DNA of 64,000 nt from Butyrivibrio fibrisolvens (GTDB lineage: Bacteria > Bacillota > Clostridia > Lachnospirales > Lachnospiraceae): assembly GCF_023206215.1 (NCBI RefSeq), contig NZ_CP065800.1, positions 1,178,001 through 1,242,000 of the forward strand. The letters are read 5' to 3'. A program made the translations under genes and the position numbers. Shown piece by piece: positions 1-8,962 of the stretch (position 1 is the stretch's first letter; every line of letters starts with the position of its first letter). The notes beneath the pieces are model-generated. The model had not been told where the DNA came from. It did not search any database and was given only the letters and a program-made list of their open reading frames with translations.

Positions 1-1
1 A

Positions 2-703
2 GGATCGGATCAGCTTCACCTGTTTGATACACCGATCCTGCTTCTTAGAGAGTATTCTATTAAGATTGAGCAGAGGATCATAAAGAGATTTATTGATATT
101 GTATGTTCACTTATTTTGATAGTGCTTTCAAGCCCTGTCATGCTGATAACGGCTATATGTGTCCATCTCTATGACAGAGGTCCTGTATTTTATAAGCAGG
201 TCAGATGTACAGTAGGCCAGAAGCCTTTTAAGATCATCAAGTTCAGGAGTATGAGGCAGGATGCAGAAAAAGACGGAGTTGCCCGCCTTGCATCCAAGAA
301 TGATTCAAGGATAACTCCTATTGGTAACTTCATCCGTGCAGTAAGAATAGATGAGCTTCCGCAGCTTTTTAACATACTTAAGGGCGAAATGTCTTTTATC
401 GGACCTCGTCCTGAAAGACCTGAGATCATAGAGCAGTATATGGAAGAGATGCCTGAATTTGCATACAGAATGAAGGTTAAGGCAGGTCTTGCCGGATACG
501 CACAGGTTTATGGCAAGTATAATACAACACCTTATGACAAGTTAAAGCTGGATCTTTTCTATATACAGAACTACTCTGTATGGCTTGATATAAAGCTTAT
601 GCTCCTTACAGCCAAGATCCTCTTCACACCTGATGCTACAGAAGGTATAGATGAGAACCAGATCACAGCCATGAAAAAACAATCACAGGAGAATGAAAAC
701 TGA
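2..703 (+). CDS. Polyprenyl-phosphate sugar-1-phosphate transferase, C-terminal part (5' end outside window)
   Basis: This is the catalytic C-terminal part of a bacterial sugar transferase (WbaP/EpsL/CpsE family, PF02397). The family moves a sugar-1-phosphate from a nucleotide sugar to undecaprenyl phosphate on the inner membrane face and so starts the lipid-linked repeat unit. The frame is open from base 2, so the TTG at 116 is internal and the true start lies upstream. Visible order: a basic segment (IEQRIIKRFID), one hydrophobic membrane segment, FRSMRQDAEKDG, then the hallmark DELPQLFNILKGEMSFIGPRP. The sugar cannot be read from sequence. Its stop overlaps the next ATG (TGATG), so the two genes are probably translationally coupled. 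Confidence 0.93.
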   Translation, partial: GSDQLHLFDTPILLLREYSIKIEQRIIKRFIDIVCSLILIVLSSPVMLITAICVHLYDRGPVFYKQVRCTVGQKPFKIIKFRSMRQDAEKDGVARLASKNDSRITPIGNFIRAVRIDELPQLFNILKGEMSFIGPRPERPEIIEQYMEEMPEFAYRMKVKAGLAGYAQVYGKYNTTPYDKLKLDLFYIQNYSVWLDIKLMLLTAKILFTPDATEGIDENQITAMKKQSQENEN

Positions 704-1839
704 TGGCACTTGAAGATACCGGTCACAGAAGTGAAAACCTGAATATCAAGAGCTTTTATGGAAGGCTTTTAAGAAAGATATGGCTACTGCCTCTTGCCGG
801 AGTAATAGGAGCTTTGGCAGGCTTTGCAATATATTTTGCGGCGCATGTAGTATATGGACCTGCCAGGAACTATGAGACATCTTCGATGCTGTATCTGATA
901 TTTGCACCGGATGATACCGGAGAAGTATACGATTACTATAACGGATATACCTGGAATACACTTATGTCGTCTGATGAGATCATCAATACTACTATGGATT
1001 ATCTCAAAGAAATGGGGATCACCGAGCTTGCATCAGGAAGCGAAACCCCGGGATCTGTAGAAGGCGGCGTTACAAGAGATGAAGTACTTGGAAGTGTCAC
1101 AGCATCTGTACCATCAGATCTTAGATATCTGGTAATCACGGTAGGCAATACAGATAAGGACCTTGCACAGGCGATACTCATAGCTACAGATAAGTCACTT
1201 ATATCTTATGGAGATAAAAGAGATGAATTCATCTCCATAAAGCTTGAAAGAGAAGATGATGTAGCAAAGCTTGAGACCATAACAGACAGAACAGGAGTAG
1301 CGACGGCGCTTGGAGCAGGGATTTTTATAATACTTGTGATTATCGCTATGATGCTCCTTGATGCTATGGATGATGCTATCTATGTTCCTGAAGATGGCGA
1401 GAGACGATATCATCTTCCTGTACTTGGCGTGATGCCAAAAAAAGACCAGGAACTTCCGGTCAGGTTCAAGAATGAGCTGATAGCCTGCAGTAAGAAGATC
1501 CTTGGAGCGCATACAAGCATAGCAGTGATATCTGTGGCTGATACTGATGAAAATGATACTGCTGCTGAAGTTGTAGATAGTTTTAAGAACATAGTCAAGA
1601 GTACCTTTAATTTTGACAGAACACAGATCAAGGCTCTGCCACTTCCCGGAACGACACTTGAATCTTACAGAGATATAAGTGAGTGTGAAGGCGTGGTCAT
1701 AGCTATCCCGCAGGGAGCCAGAAAAGGGACATCTGTAGAACATATTATAAGTCAGCTTCATAAGCACGATTGCCCTGTTCTTGGAATCATCATGACAGAT
1801 ACAGATATGAAATTTTTGAACTGGTATTATTTGAGGTAG
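703..1839 (+). CDS. Wzz-like polysaccharide co-polymerase with degenerate BY-kinase-like C-terminus
   Basis: This is probably the chain-length regulator that works with the polymerase. Two membrane segments (about residues 27-48 and 201-219) flank a short extracytoplasmic region of about 150 residues, shorter than in typical Wzz proteins. After the second segment comes PVLGVMPKK and then a cytoplasmic domain (about 253-378) with the outline of a bacterial tyrosine kinase. Where the Walker A motif should be there is only SVADTDENDTAAEV (277-290), with no GxxxxGKS/T. The family's DGVILV/VLGVV-type strands are still visible near 329-363. I infer a non-catalytic pseudokinase domain. The SD AGGAGA lies inside the end of the preceding gene. 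Confidence 0.75.
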   Translation: MALEDTGHRSENLNIKSFYGRLLRKIWLLPLAGVIGALAGFAIYFAAHVVYGPARNYETSSMLYLIFAPDDTGEVYDYYNGYTWNTLMSSDEIINTTMDYLKEMGITELASGSETPGSVEGGVTRDEVLGSVTASVPSDLRYLVITVGNTDKDLAQAILIATDKSLISYGDKRDEFISIKLEREDDVAKLETITDRTGVATALGAGIFIILVIIAMMLLDAMDDAIYVPEDGERRYHLPVLGVMPKKDQELPVRFKNELIACSKKILGAHTSIAVISVADTDENDTAAEVVDSFKNIVKSTFNFDRTQIKALPLPGTTLESYRDISECEGVVIAIPQGARKGTSVEHIISQLHKHDCPVLGIIMTDTDMKFLNWYYLR

Positions 1840-1847
1840 GCTAATAT

Positions 1848-2645
1848 ATGGATGATAATAAAGTACCTGAACTTGAAGTTATGGTGTCGGCGGTAGATCA
1901 GAATACTACTACTCTTGCAGCTGCCATGAATCTTCAATGCGATGCTATCATAGTCAATCAGTGCAATGAATTTGCTTATTCGGAGTATACCTACAGGACT
2001 CATCTTATAAGATGTTTCCACTGTGATGAAAGAGGTGTAGGTAAGTCCCGTAATATCACGATAACTCATGCCAAGGCTGACATAATTCTTTTTTCTGATG
2101 AAGATATCTTATATCGTGAAGGATATAAAGATGATGTTCTTAAGGAATTTGCAGCGCATCCTGAGGCTGATATGATTCTTTTTAATATCAAGCAGTCAGA
2201 GGGACGTGAGACCTATTACAACAAGAACTATGGACGCGTTCGCTGGTACAATTATGGAAGATATCCTGCATACAGTATAGCTGTAAGAAGAGACAAGCTC
2301 CTTAGAAGTGGTGTGACCTTTTCACAGCTTTTTGGCGGAGGAGCAAGATATTCTAACGGAGAAGATTCTCTTTTCCTAAAACAGTGTCTTGATAAAAAGA
2401 TCCGCATCTATCGTACCAATGTAACTCTAGGCAAAGAAATACAGCGTAAGTCCACCTGGTTTGAGGGATATACGGACAAGTTCTTCTATGACAGAGGAGT
2501 ATTGTACCATTATCTGTACGGTTTTATGGCTCTTGCTTTTGGATTCAGATTCATCTATAAGAACAGGGGACAGATGGTCAAGGACAAGACATTTGCCCAG
2601 TGTTTTAAGATCTTTGCAAAAGGAGTCAGGAACGCAGAAAAATAA
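1848..2645 (+). CDS. GT2-like glycosyltransferase (GT-A fold)
   Basis: Probable cytoplasmic glycosyltransferase of about 265 residues. The sequence RGVGKSRNITITHAKADIIL followed by SDED (residues 83-86) matches the nucleotide-sugar-binding core and DXD-type metal site of GT-A enzymes. NGEDSLFLKQCL, near residues 172-183, resembles the acceptor/catalytic ED region of GT2 proteins. There is no clear membrane anchor, only a moderately hydrophobic stretch near the C-terminus. Donor and linkage cannot be assigned. It sits between the Wzz-like gene and the polymerase with an SD (gaggtagg) before the ATG. Confidence 0.8.
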   Translation: MDDNKVPELEVMVSAVDQNTTTLAAAMNLQCDAIIVNQCNEFAYSEYTYRTHLIRCFHCDERGVGKSRNITITHAKADIILFSDEDILYREGYKDDVLKEFAAHPEADMILFNIKQSEGRETYYNKNYGRVRWYNYGRYPAYSIAVRRDKLLRSGVTFSQLFGGGARYSNGEDSLFLKQCLDKKIRIYRTNVTLGKEIQRKSTWFEGYTDKFFYDRGVLYHYLYGFMALAFGFRFIYKNRGQMVKDKTFAQCFKIFAKGVRNAEK

Positions 2646-2735
2646 GAGCTGCTGTCGCTGGCTCCGCCAATTTGAACCATTAGTCACTTTCATTGCTCGC
2701 GACATGAAGTTAAATATGTAAGGAGGAGATAATAA

Positions 2736-3881
2736 ATGCTGATATATCTCCTTGTAACGGTTGTTACTATAGGACTTGCCTTTAATGTAAGGAGTATTAG
2801 CTTAGATAAGGCACTTTCTGATAATAGCGGTAGCTATGTTTTTAAATATGGTGGTTATAGCAGGCAGCATGTGCTGAATATCATTAGCATGATGAGTATT
2901 TTCATCATGCTTTTTGCGGTATCTGCCCTTAGGCTCAATGTGGGCAATGACTATGCCAAATATACCAATTTTATGCATTTGATATATTCCCATGCATATG
3001 TGCCAACTGAGGTTGGATTCAACATACTGGTGTGGGTTTTGTACTTTCTGAGCGGATACGAGAATTATATACTTGTATTTGCAGTATTTTCTTTTGTTAC
3101 AGTACTTCTGTTTCTATATGCAATGAAGGACTTAAGTAAGTCCTTCAGATGGACATTTCTTATGTTCATGCTTCTGACATATTATTTCCAGTCGCTGTCA
3201 ACAGTCAGATATTATTTGGCGCTTGGAGCAGCGCTTTTGTCTCTGTCTTTTATAAAAAGAGGTGACTGGCCAAGGTTTGTATTTATAATCCTTCTTGCAG
3301 CCTGTTTCCATAAGTCGGTGCTGGTGATACTGATCCTGTATCCTCTTTGCTGTATCAAGTGGAAGAGGTGGATGTGGCTTACAGCCGGTATAGTATGTCT
3401 TAGCTTTCTGTTCCTTCAGGACTATTATTTAAAGCTTCTTCTGGTGGTATATCCTTCTTATCAGGATACAGACCTATTGGAAGGCGGCACCAGCATTATA
3501 TCTATAGCAAGGTGTATAGCAGTGCTTGTACTTGCCTTTATGTATAAAGATAAGATAGTAAATGACAAGATGAATGTCATCTATGTTAAATGCAATACGC
3601 TGGCTCTACTATTATATGTTTTCTGCAGTTTCATTCCTGTTATATCAAGGATCGGCTATTATCTTACTGTGACGCAGATCCTTTTAGTGCCTGCGTTACT
3701 TGAGAGTATTGAAGATGAGACCAGAAAAAAGCTTTACAAGTTGGTGGTACTTATAGCATGTCTTCTGTATTTTCTGATATTCATGTGGAAGCAGGCACCT
3801 GCAGACGGGGTAAGGATCCTTCCTTACGAAACGTTCCTTCTCCATGACATGGTACCGCTGGAATATCAGATTCTTGATTAG
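2736..3881 (+). CDS. EpsG-family polysaccharide polymerase (Wzy-like)
   Basis: Multi-pass membrane protein of 381 residues, almost entirely hydrophobic segments. It carries EpsG-family (PF14897) landmarks: GNDYAKY after the second segment (residues 70-76), STVRYYLA (155-162), and FHKS (191-194) after a membrane helix. In the Bacillus EpsG family such proteins are thought to polymerise flipped repeat units on the outer face. The start is set by a strong SD (aaggaggag) eight or nine bases upstream. A second polymerase/ligase candidate lies at 38321-41092, so which of the two polymerises the main chain is open. Confidence 0.83.
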   Translation: MLIYLLVTVVTIGLAFNVRSISLDKALSDNSGSYVFKYGGYSRQHVLNIISMMSIFIMLFAVSALRLNVGNDYAKYTNFMHLIYSHAYVPTEVGFNILVWVLYFLSGYENYILVFAVFSFVTVLLFLYAMKDLSKSFRWTFLMFMLLTYYFQSLSTVRYYLALGAALLSLSFIKRGDWPRFVFIILLAACFHKSVLVILILYPLCCIKWKRWMWLTAGIVCLSFLFLQDYYLKLLLVVYPSYQDTDLLEGGTSIISIARCIAVLVLAFMYKDKIVNDKMNVIYVKCNTLALLLYVFCSFIPVISRIGYYLTVTQILLVPALLESIEDETRKKLYKLVVLIACLLYFLIFMWKQAPADGVRILPYETFLLHDMVPLEYQILD

Positions 3882-3892
3882 GAGATTGCAAT

Positions 3893-4843
3893 ATGGGAGC
3901 TTTTTTTAAGATTATTGTTGTCAGCTTTAATGCTGGTGAGAATCTAATAAAGACTATAAATAGTATAAAAGAGCAGACTTTTGATTCTTGGAAAGTGATC
4001 GTTAAGGATGGATTATCGACAGATGGGTCTATTGATAAGCTTAGAGATGAACTTATGATAGATGCTGATACAGGGATGTCCAAGGATGGGAAGTTTAGGT
4101 TCGTATCTGAAAAAGATACAGGTATCTATGATGCAATGAATACGGCGCTAAATATCCTGTCTTTTGATATGGATGATAGGAAAAAAGCTCCTGATATTAT
4201 GACTGGTGTTAGTACAGGTACTGGTGAAAATAAGACAGAAGGTACCAATAATGGTGCTGCTCAAGCCGAAGGTTCATATGTATACTTTCTTAACTGCGGC
4301 GATTATCTTAAGGACAAGGACACTCTTAAAAGGGTTCATGATGCGATAGTAGATAGCACTCCTGATAGTAGCAAAAAGCACATATTCTACGGTGATATCT
4401 ACGAAAGGATCACCGGCCAGGTAGTTGCTTCTAATCCTAAGATGGACGATTTTGCATGCTATCGTAACGTACCGTGCCATCAGGCATGCTTCTATGATAT
4501 CAGGCTTATGATGGCTGAGCACTTCGATACAACCTGGCACATAAGGGCTGACTACGAGCACTTCCTTCGCTGCGTATACATAGATAAGGCAGTTACTACC
4601 TACGTCCCCGTGACAGTAGCAGACTATGAAGGCGGCGGCTACTCAGAAAGCGGCAATGCCAAGGTCGTCTCAGAACGTGAACGAAAGCAGATCGTATCCC
4701 GCTACCTTACCAAAGGTAAAGTCTTAAAATACGACCTCATAATGCTGATAACCCTGGCCCCCCTCCGCACCAAAATCGCCAGAAGTCCTAAGACAGCAGG
4801 CATCTATAATGCTCTAAAAAGCTTGATATATAATCGTAAGTAA
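3893..4843 (+). CDS. GT2 family glycosyltransferase with low-complexity insert
   Basis: Cytoplasmic GT-A glycosyltransferase. The N-terminus (IIVVSFNAGENLIKTINSI) and KDGLSTDGS (residues 38-46) form the nucleotide-binding half, and NCGD (134-137) stands at the usual DXD position. RADYEHFLRCVY further on resembles the acceptor-side DyeLxLR region of WcaA-like enzymes. Residues about 93-126 are a low-complexity run rich in G, T, N and E inserted just before the DXD strand, which is not expected in the family. The SD aggaga precedes the ATG closely. Donor sugar unknown. Confidence 0.85.
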   Translation: MGAFFKIIVVSFNAGENLIKTINSIKEQTFDSWKVIVKDGLSTDGSIDKLRDELMIDADTGMSKDGKFRFVSEKDTGIYDAMNTALNILSFDMDDRKKAPDIMTGVSTGTGENKTEGTNNGAAQAEGSYVYFLNCGDYLKDKDTLKRVHDAIVDSTPDSSKKHIFYGDIYERITGQVVASNPKMDDFACYRNVPCHQACFYDIRLMMAEHFDTTWHIRADYEHFLRCVYIDKAVTTYVPVTVADYEGGGYSESGNAKVVSERERKQIVSRYLTKGKVLKYDLIMLITLAPLRTKIARSPKTAGIYNALKSLIYNRK

Positions 4844-4872
4844 GTCAGTAAATAAAAAGAAACGGTGATCGT

Positions 4873-6204
4873 ATGAAAGTTTTATGGCTTTGTAATATTA
4901 TGCTTCCGGCATTTGCCAGGCATGAAGGAATTGAATATACAAATCGTGAGGGCTGGCTCTCAGGCTCTTTTGACAAGATACGCGCAAGGAGAAAAGACGG
5001 AAAGTGTGACATAGACCTTGCTGTCTGCTTCCCTGTGCCAGAGCACGATAAATGGGACAAAAAAGAAATTGACGGAATTGTCTTCTATAGCTTCCATGAA
5101 AACCTGAATACGCCTGAAATCTATAAACCTGAACTTGAGACAAGATTCAAGGAGATAATAGAAGATTATAACCCTGATGTTGTCCACATCTTCGGAACAG
5201 AGTTCCCGCATTCTCTTGCTATGATCAAGGCTTATGACAAACCTTCCCAGACCCTTCTTGGAATTCAGGGACTATGCTGCGCAATAGCAGATGAGTATAT
5301 GGCAGAACTTCCCGAGCATGTAAGGAAAGATGCTACGATAAGAGATAAGTTAAAGCATGACTCTTTATTAGAACAGCAGGCCAAGTTCAGACTTCGTGCA
5401 GAAAACGAAAGAGAGATGATAAAAAGGGTTGGTCATATTACAGGCCGTACCTCTTTTGACAGAAATGCAGTTCTTACTATCAATCCGGATGCCAAGTATC
5501 ATGCGATGAACGAGACTATGAGGGAGGATTTCTACGAAGGAGAGTGGAGAGAGCAAGAAGCAGTGCCTCATTCCATCTTCCTGTCACAAGGAGATTATCC
5601 TCTTAAGGGATTCCACTTCGTATTAGAGGCGCTTCCAAAGCTTATGGAGAAGTATCCGGATACTCACGTATATGTAGCAGGGAACAGTATCATAGGCGCA
5701 ATTGACAGAAAGACTGTAACAATTCCTAATGAAAACGGAGCACAGATAAGGGGCAGCAGGTATCCTCTTTTTATGAGAATATCAGCTTATGGCAAGTATC
5801 TAAGATTCTTGATAGCAAAAGGACGTCTTAAGAATAACGTGACTATACTTGGAAAGCTATCTGCAGCCCAGATGAAAGAGCAGTATCTTAAGGCGAGCGT
5901 ATTTGTATGCCCGTCTATCGTAGAGAATTCGCCAAATAGCGTAGGAGAAGCCATGCTCCTTGGAGTTCCGATCGTTGCAGCAAGGACAGGCGGAATTCCC
6001 AGTATGCTTGACGATGGCAGAGACGGAATACTGTTTGAACCGGGAGATGTGGCAGGGCTTACAGAGGCTATACTCCAGATATGGGAAGAGAGAGTCATAA
6101 CAGGCGTATATAGTGAGAATGCAAGAAAACATGCCCTTATGACCCACGACGCAGATATTAACTACGCAAGACTTCTTGAAATATATCATGCGCTTGAGAG
6201 ATGA
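4873..6204 (+). CDS. GT4 family glycosyltransferase
   Basis: GT-B fold retaining glycosyltransferase of 443 residues. The N-terminal domain begins KVLWLCNIMLP and carries VVHIFGTEFPHSLA. The C-terminal donor domain has SQGDYPLKGFH (a GT4-type loop) and the E-x7-E motif VENSPNSVGE (E351 and E359), followed by GVPIVAARTGG. No membrane segment is visible, so it should act on the inner face of the membrane on lipid-linked acceptors. The start is preceded by a weak GGTGAT-type ribosome site. Donor unknown. Confidence 0.88.
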   Translation: MKVLWLCNIMLPAFARHEGIEYTNREGWLSGSFDKIRARRKDGKCDIDLAVCFPVPEHDKWDKKEIDGIVFYSFHENLNTPEIYKPELETRFKEIIEDYNPDVVHIFGTEFPHSLAMIKAYDKPSQTLLGIQGLCCAIADEYMAELPEHVRKDATIRDKLKHDSLLEQQAKFRLRAENEREMIKRVGHITGRTSFDRNAVLTINPDAKYHAMNETMREDFYEGEWREQEAVPHSIFLSQGDYPLKGFHFVLEALPKLMEKYPDTHVYVAGNSIIGAIDRKTVTIPNENGAQIRGSRYPLFMRISAYGKYLRFLIAKGRLKNNVTILGKLSAAQMKEQYLKASVFVCPSIVENSPNSVGEAMLLGVPIVAARTGGIPSMLDDGRDGILFEPGDVAGLTEAILQIWEERVITGVYSENARKHALMTHDADINYARLLEIYHALER

Positions 6205-6248
6205 TTTGAATTTTGGGTAAAAAACAAAAAGCCGGCATGGAGGATCAG

Positions 6249-7634
6249 ATGAGGACGATTGACAGATTTTTACATGAAAAAATAAATATTCTTGGTATCA
6301 CTTTGGAGTTCATCGATATCTTCTTTGCGGTAGCTATCATAATGCTGGGACTTGTGGCAAGATTTGCTGTCTTTGGAATGATGTCCGGAGATTATGAACT
6401 GGCCTTTGCTGACTGGATGAAAGAGATAAGGAACTGCCATGCAGCGGGGGTTCCTTATATAGGCGTTGAACCTGGCGGAGCAGATCACCTTTCAACCTTT
6501 GATTATAACTGCCTGTATCAGTACCTGATCGTCTTTTTGAACCTTTTTAATAACGGCGGTGGCAATGATATGTTCCTTGTGAAAATGTCTGACTGCATAT
6601 TTGACGTAGTTCTGGCTGTCACGACATTCAGGATCATATATGAGATGACCAGTGATTCTCATAAGTCCATGATGGCAATGGGGGTTATGATGGTGGTTCC
6701 AACAGTGCTCCTTAATTCTGCTGCGTGGGCCCAGAATGATGCTATCTATACATCATTTCTAATGCTGAGCTTTTTATCACTTCTTAGGAAAAAAGATCTA
6801 AGGACCTGGCTGTATTTTGCCATAGCTTTTTGCTGGAAGCAGCAGGCAATCTTTTTGGCTCCTGTTCTTATAATCGCCTGGCTGCGGAATAAGACGAAGA
6901 TCCGTTATATACTCTGCGTACCTGTAATGTACGTGCTTGTCATAATACCTGCAGCTATAGCTGGAGCGCTGGTTCCTTCTAAAGTTACAGTAGATATAGC
7001 ATCTCTTGCTGATACAGGCAATGTATCCTGGATAAGCGACTTTGCGGTTAATGGCGAAAGCCTCGTGTTAGAGCCTGTAGGAAGAAGCTTTGGATCACTT
7101 CTTGGTATATACGGACATCAAGTATCGATGTTTTCGCGACTTACAATGAACTATCCAAACATATATACCATCATCTATTCTGATATTGACAAAACGCTTA
7201 GGCAGATGATCATAACCTGCGGCGAAGTATTTACAGTGATGCTCCTTGGAATACTTGCCTATTACCTGTACAACAAGAAGTTCAAGGATGACAAGCTCTT
7301 CTACCTGACACTGGTTGTATTTGTAAGCCAGCTTGTAGTATACTGCCTTCCATGCATGCATGAAAGATACGGATATGTTGCAGAAGTTTTTGCTTTCATC
7401 TATGGAATGTTCGGATTCAGGCGCCTTATCCTTGCGATAGTGCTGCAGTTTATAACCCTTGTGACGTATACAAGATTCTTGTGGGGAGCATCATCGTCGC
7501 TTACTACTGCCAATCTTGTAGTGTTTGCGTTTATGCTCCTTGGCATTATCCTTCTTTTAGGAAAAGACCTTTATTCACAGGTACATAAGAAGGAACTAAA
7601 AATAGAAAAGGCGGAAGAAAAACTTCTGTCTTAA
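6249..7634 (+). CDS. GT-C membrane mannosyltransferase-like protein (Gpi18-related)
   Basis: Multi-pass GT-C-type protein. Features resembling Gpi18-like mannosyltransferases are an acidic residue in the first outer loop (MSGDYELAFADW), the helix LNSAAWAQNDAIYTSF, and WKQQAIFLAP. Such enzymes use polyprenyl-phosphate sugars as donors on the outer membrane face. I chose the ATG at 6249 because GGAGG (6239-6243) lies five bases before it. The longer reading from a TTG at 6213 has no ribosome site. It is followed by a GT2 gene. The donor lipid could come from the Dpm1-like or GtrB-like enzymes in this window, but this is inference. Confidence 0.75.
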   Translation: MRTIDRFLHEKINILGITLEFIDIFFAVAIIMLGLVARFAVFGMMSGDYELAFADWMKEIRNCHAAGVPYIGVEPGGADHLSTFDYNCLYQYLIVFLNLFNNGGGNDMFLVKMSDCIFDVVLAVTTFRIIYEMTSDSHKSMMAMGVMMVVPTVLLNSAAWAQNDAIYTSFLMLSFLSLLRKKDLRTWLYFAIAFCWKQQAIFLAPVLIIAWLRNKTKIRYILCVPVMYVLVIIPAAIAGALVPSKVTVDIASLADTGNVSWISDFAVNGESLVLEPVGRSFGSLLGIYGHQVSMFSRLTMNYPNIYTIIYSDIDKTLRQMIITCGEVFTVMLLGILAYYLYNKKFKDDKLFYLTLVVFVSQLVVYCLPCMHERYGYVAEVFAFIYGMFGFRRLILAIVLQFITLVTYTRFLWGASSSLTTANLVVFAFMLLGIILLLGKDLYSQVHKKELKIEKAEEKLLS

Positions 7635-7668
7635 TAATAAATGACTGAAAATAAGGGAAAAGCTAATA

Positions 7669-8871
7669 ATGGAAAGACCTAAGATAACGGTCATTATACC
7701 GGCTTACAATATTGAAAATCTAATAACAAGATGTGTTGAGTCAGTTGTAAAGCAGACTTATCCCGAGGAACTTATACAGATCCTTGTAGTTGATGATGGG
7801 TCTACAGATGATACAGGCAGGATCATTGACGAACTTGCAAAAAAATATTCAAACGTTACTGCTCTTCATGAACCAAACGGAGGTTCTTCAAGAGCCAGAA
7901 ACTATGCCCTTTCAAAGGCAGAAGGCGACTATATAGGCTTTGTTGACAGTGATGACTATATCGCTCCCTTCATGTATGAAAAACTTGTAGATGCTCTTAT
8001 CAGGAATAATGCTCTTATGGCTCAGACAGGAAGAGACGAGATCGCAGAAGACGGATCAAGGCTTCCTGATGTAGTGCAGGTTCCTGAGTGGGAGACAATC
8101 TACACGGATAAGGGATTCTTGAAAGAACTCCTTATGCATAGAGGCGATGCGTCCTTTTGTACCAAGCTTACATCGAGGAAACTTTTTGATATAGATGAAG
8201 CGGTGAGAAGATTTTGTGGAAGTTCTGAAGATAGTAGCTTCTCTCATGTTGCTGAAAATACAGTAGATAACAAAAATGTGAATGAAGATAATGTGAATGA
8301 AGGTAATGTGAATGAAGGTAATGTGAATGAAGGCACTTTGAATAAAGATACTGTGAATGAAGGTATTTTGAATAAAGATACCATGAACAGGGAAGTACGA
8401 CTTTTCCCGGAAGGAGTTCTTAACGAGGACTTTTGGCTTTTATATCATATGCTCCCTGACGCAGGAGAAGTGGTAGTTACAACAGACACAGGCTATCATG
8501 TCTATTACAGAAGCGGTTCTAATTCAAGGAAGAAAGCTACTGACAAAGACTATTTCCCTCCTGTATTTACAGACATAGTTGTAAATGCTGATGACGTAAC
8601 CTCTTTTGCCAAAGACAGATATCCTGATCTTGCGGAATATACCATGAGATTCTCGCTGGTACAAAGACTCGATTACCTGCTTCACATCCCGATATCAAAG
8701 ATGACGGATGACAACGGGTTCTATCAAGGCGTGTGCAGATTTGTAAAAGAGCATAAGGCTGAAATTAAGGAAAATCCCTACCTGTCCAGAAGGCAGCGCC
8801 TGTACTTGCGTCTCTTTACACATAACCCAAGAACCATAAGAAAAGTGCACGCTTTTGTAAGACGCATATAA
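7669..8871 (+). CDS. GT2 family glycosyltransferase with nine in-frame pentapeptide repeats
   Basis: Cytoplasmic GT2 enzyme. It starts ITVIIPAYNIENLITRCVES with VDDGSTDD at 41-48 and the DXD-type FVDSDDY (91-97). NEDFWLLYHML downstream of the repeats is the usual ED-containing catalytic region. Between these, residues 198-242 are an imperfect tandem array of five-residue units of the NVNEG type (bases 8260-8394), which is absent from normal family members and probably forms a flexible loop. The SD aaggg precedes the ATG. Donor unknown. Confidence 0.87.
   Translation: MERPKITVIIPAYNIENLITRCVESVVKQTYPEELIQILVVDDGSTDDTGRIIDELAKKYSNVTALHEPNGGSSRARNYALSKAEGDYIGFVDSDDYIAPFMYEKLVDALIRNNALMAQTGRDEIAEDGSRLPDVVQVPEWETIYTDKGFLKELLMHRGDASFCTKLTSRKLFDIDEAVRRFCGSSEDSSFSHVAENTVDNKNVNEDNVNEGNVNEGNVNEGTLNKDTVNEGILNKDTMNREVRLFPEGVLNEDFWLLYHMLPDAGEVVVTTDTGYHVYYRSGSNSRKKATDKDYFPPVFTDIVVNADDVTSFAKDRYPDLAEYTMRFSLVQRLDYLLHIPISKMTDDNGFYQGVCRFVKEHKAEIKENPYLSRRQRLYLRLFTHNPRTIRKVHAFVRRI
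8260..8394 (+). repeat. 15-bp tandem repeat, nine imperfect units, inside a GT2 gene
   Basis: Units of 15 bp with consensus aatgtgaatgaaggt; units two to five are nearly identical and the outer ones more divergent. The period is a multiple of three, so gain or loss of units would keep the reading frame and only change loop length. The encoded pentapeptides run TVDNK, NVNED, NVNEG, NVNEG, NVNEG, TLNKD, TVNEG, ILNKD, TMNRE. Confidence 0.9.
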
Positions 8872-8962
8872 TAGTTGGCAACGAGCGGCAATCCCGTACA
8901 AAAATTGTCTTCATAAATAGAATGAAGGCTAAGAGAATATCGGTAAGAAAGGCAATTAACTC

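Noticed and set aside
116..703. TTG at 116 as the start of the first gene
   Set aside because: The frame is open to base 2 and the upstream residues (HLFDTPILLLREYS) match the same family, so the gene begins outside the window.
1195..1767. Long antisense frames such as 1195-1767, 21832-22212, 23179-23676 and 41962-42510 (minus)
   Set aside because: Each lies opposite a well-recognised gene, shows no family motif or ribosome site, and has a composition that mirrors the real frame.
2646..2735. Short gap between GT2 and EpsG genes as a small gene or ncRNA
   Set aside because: An overlapping frame (2461-2721) runs through the GT2 gene in another phase and shows no motif; the gap otherwise only provides the EpsG ribosome site.
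8260..8394. Tandem repeats as a CRISPR array
   Set aside because: Units are 15 bp, directly adjacent without spacers and in frame within a gene.
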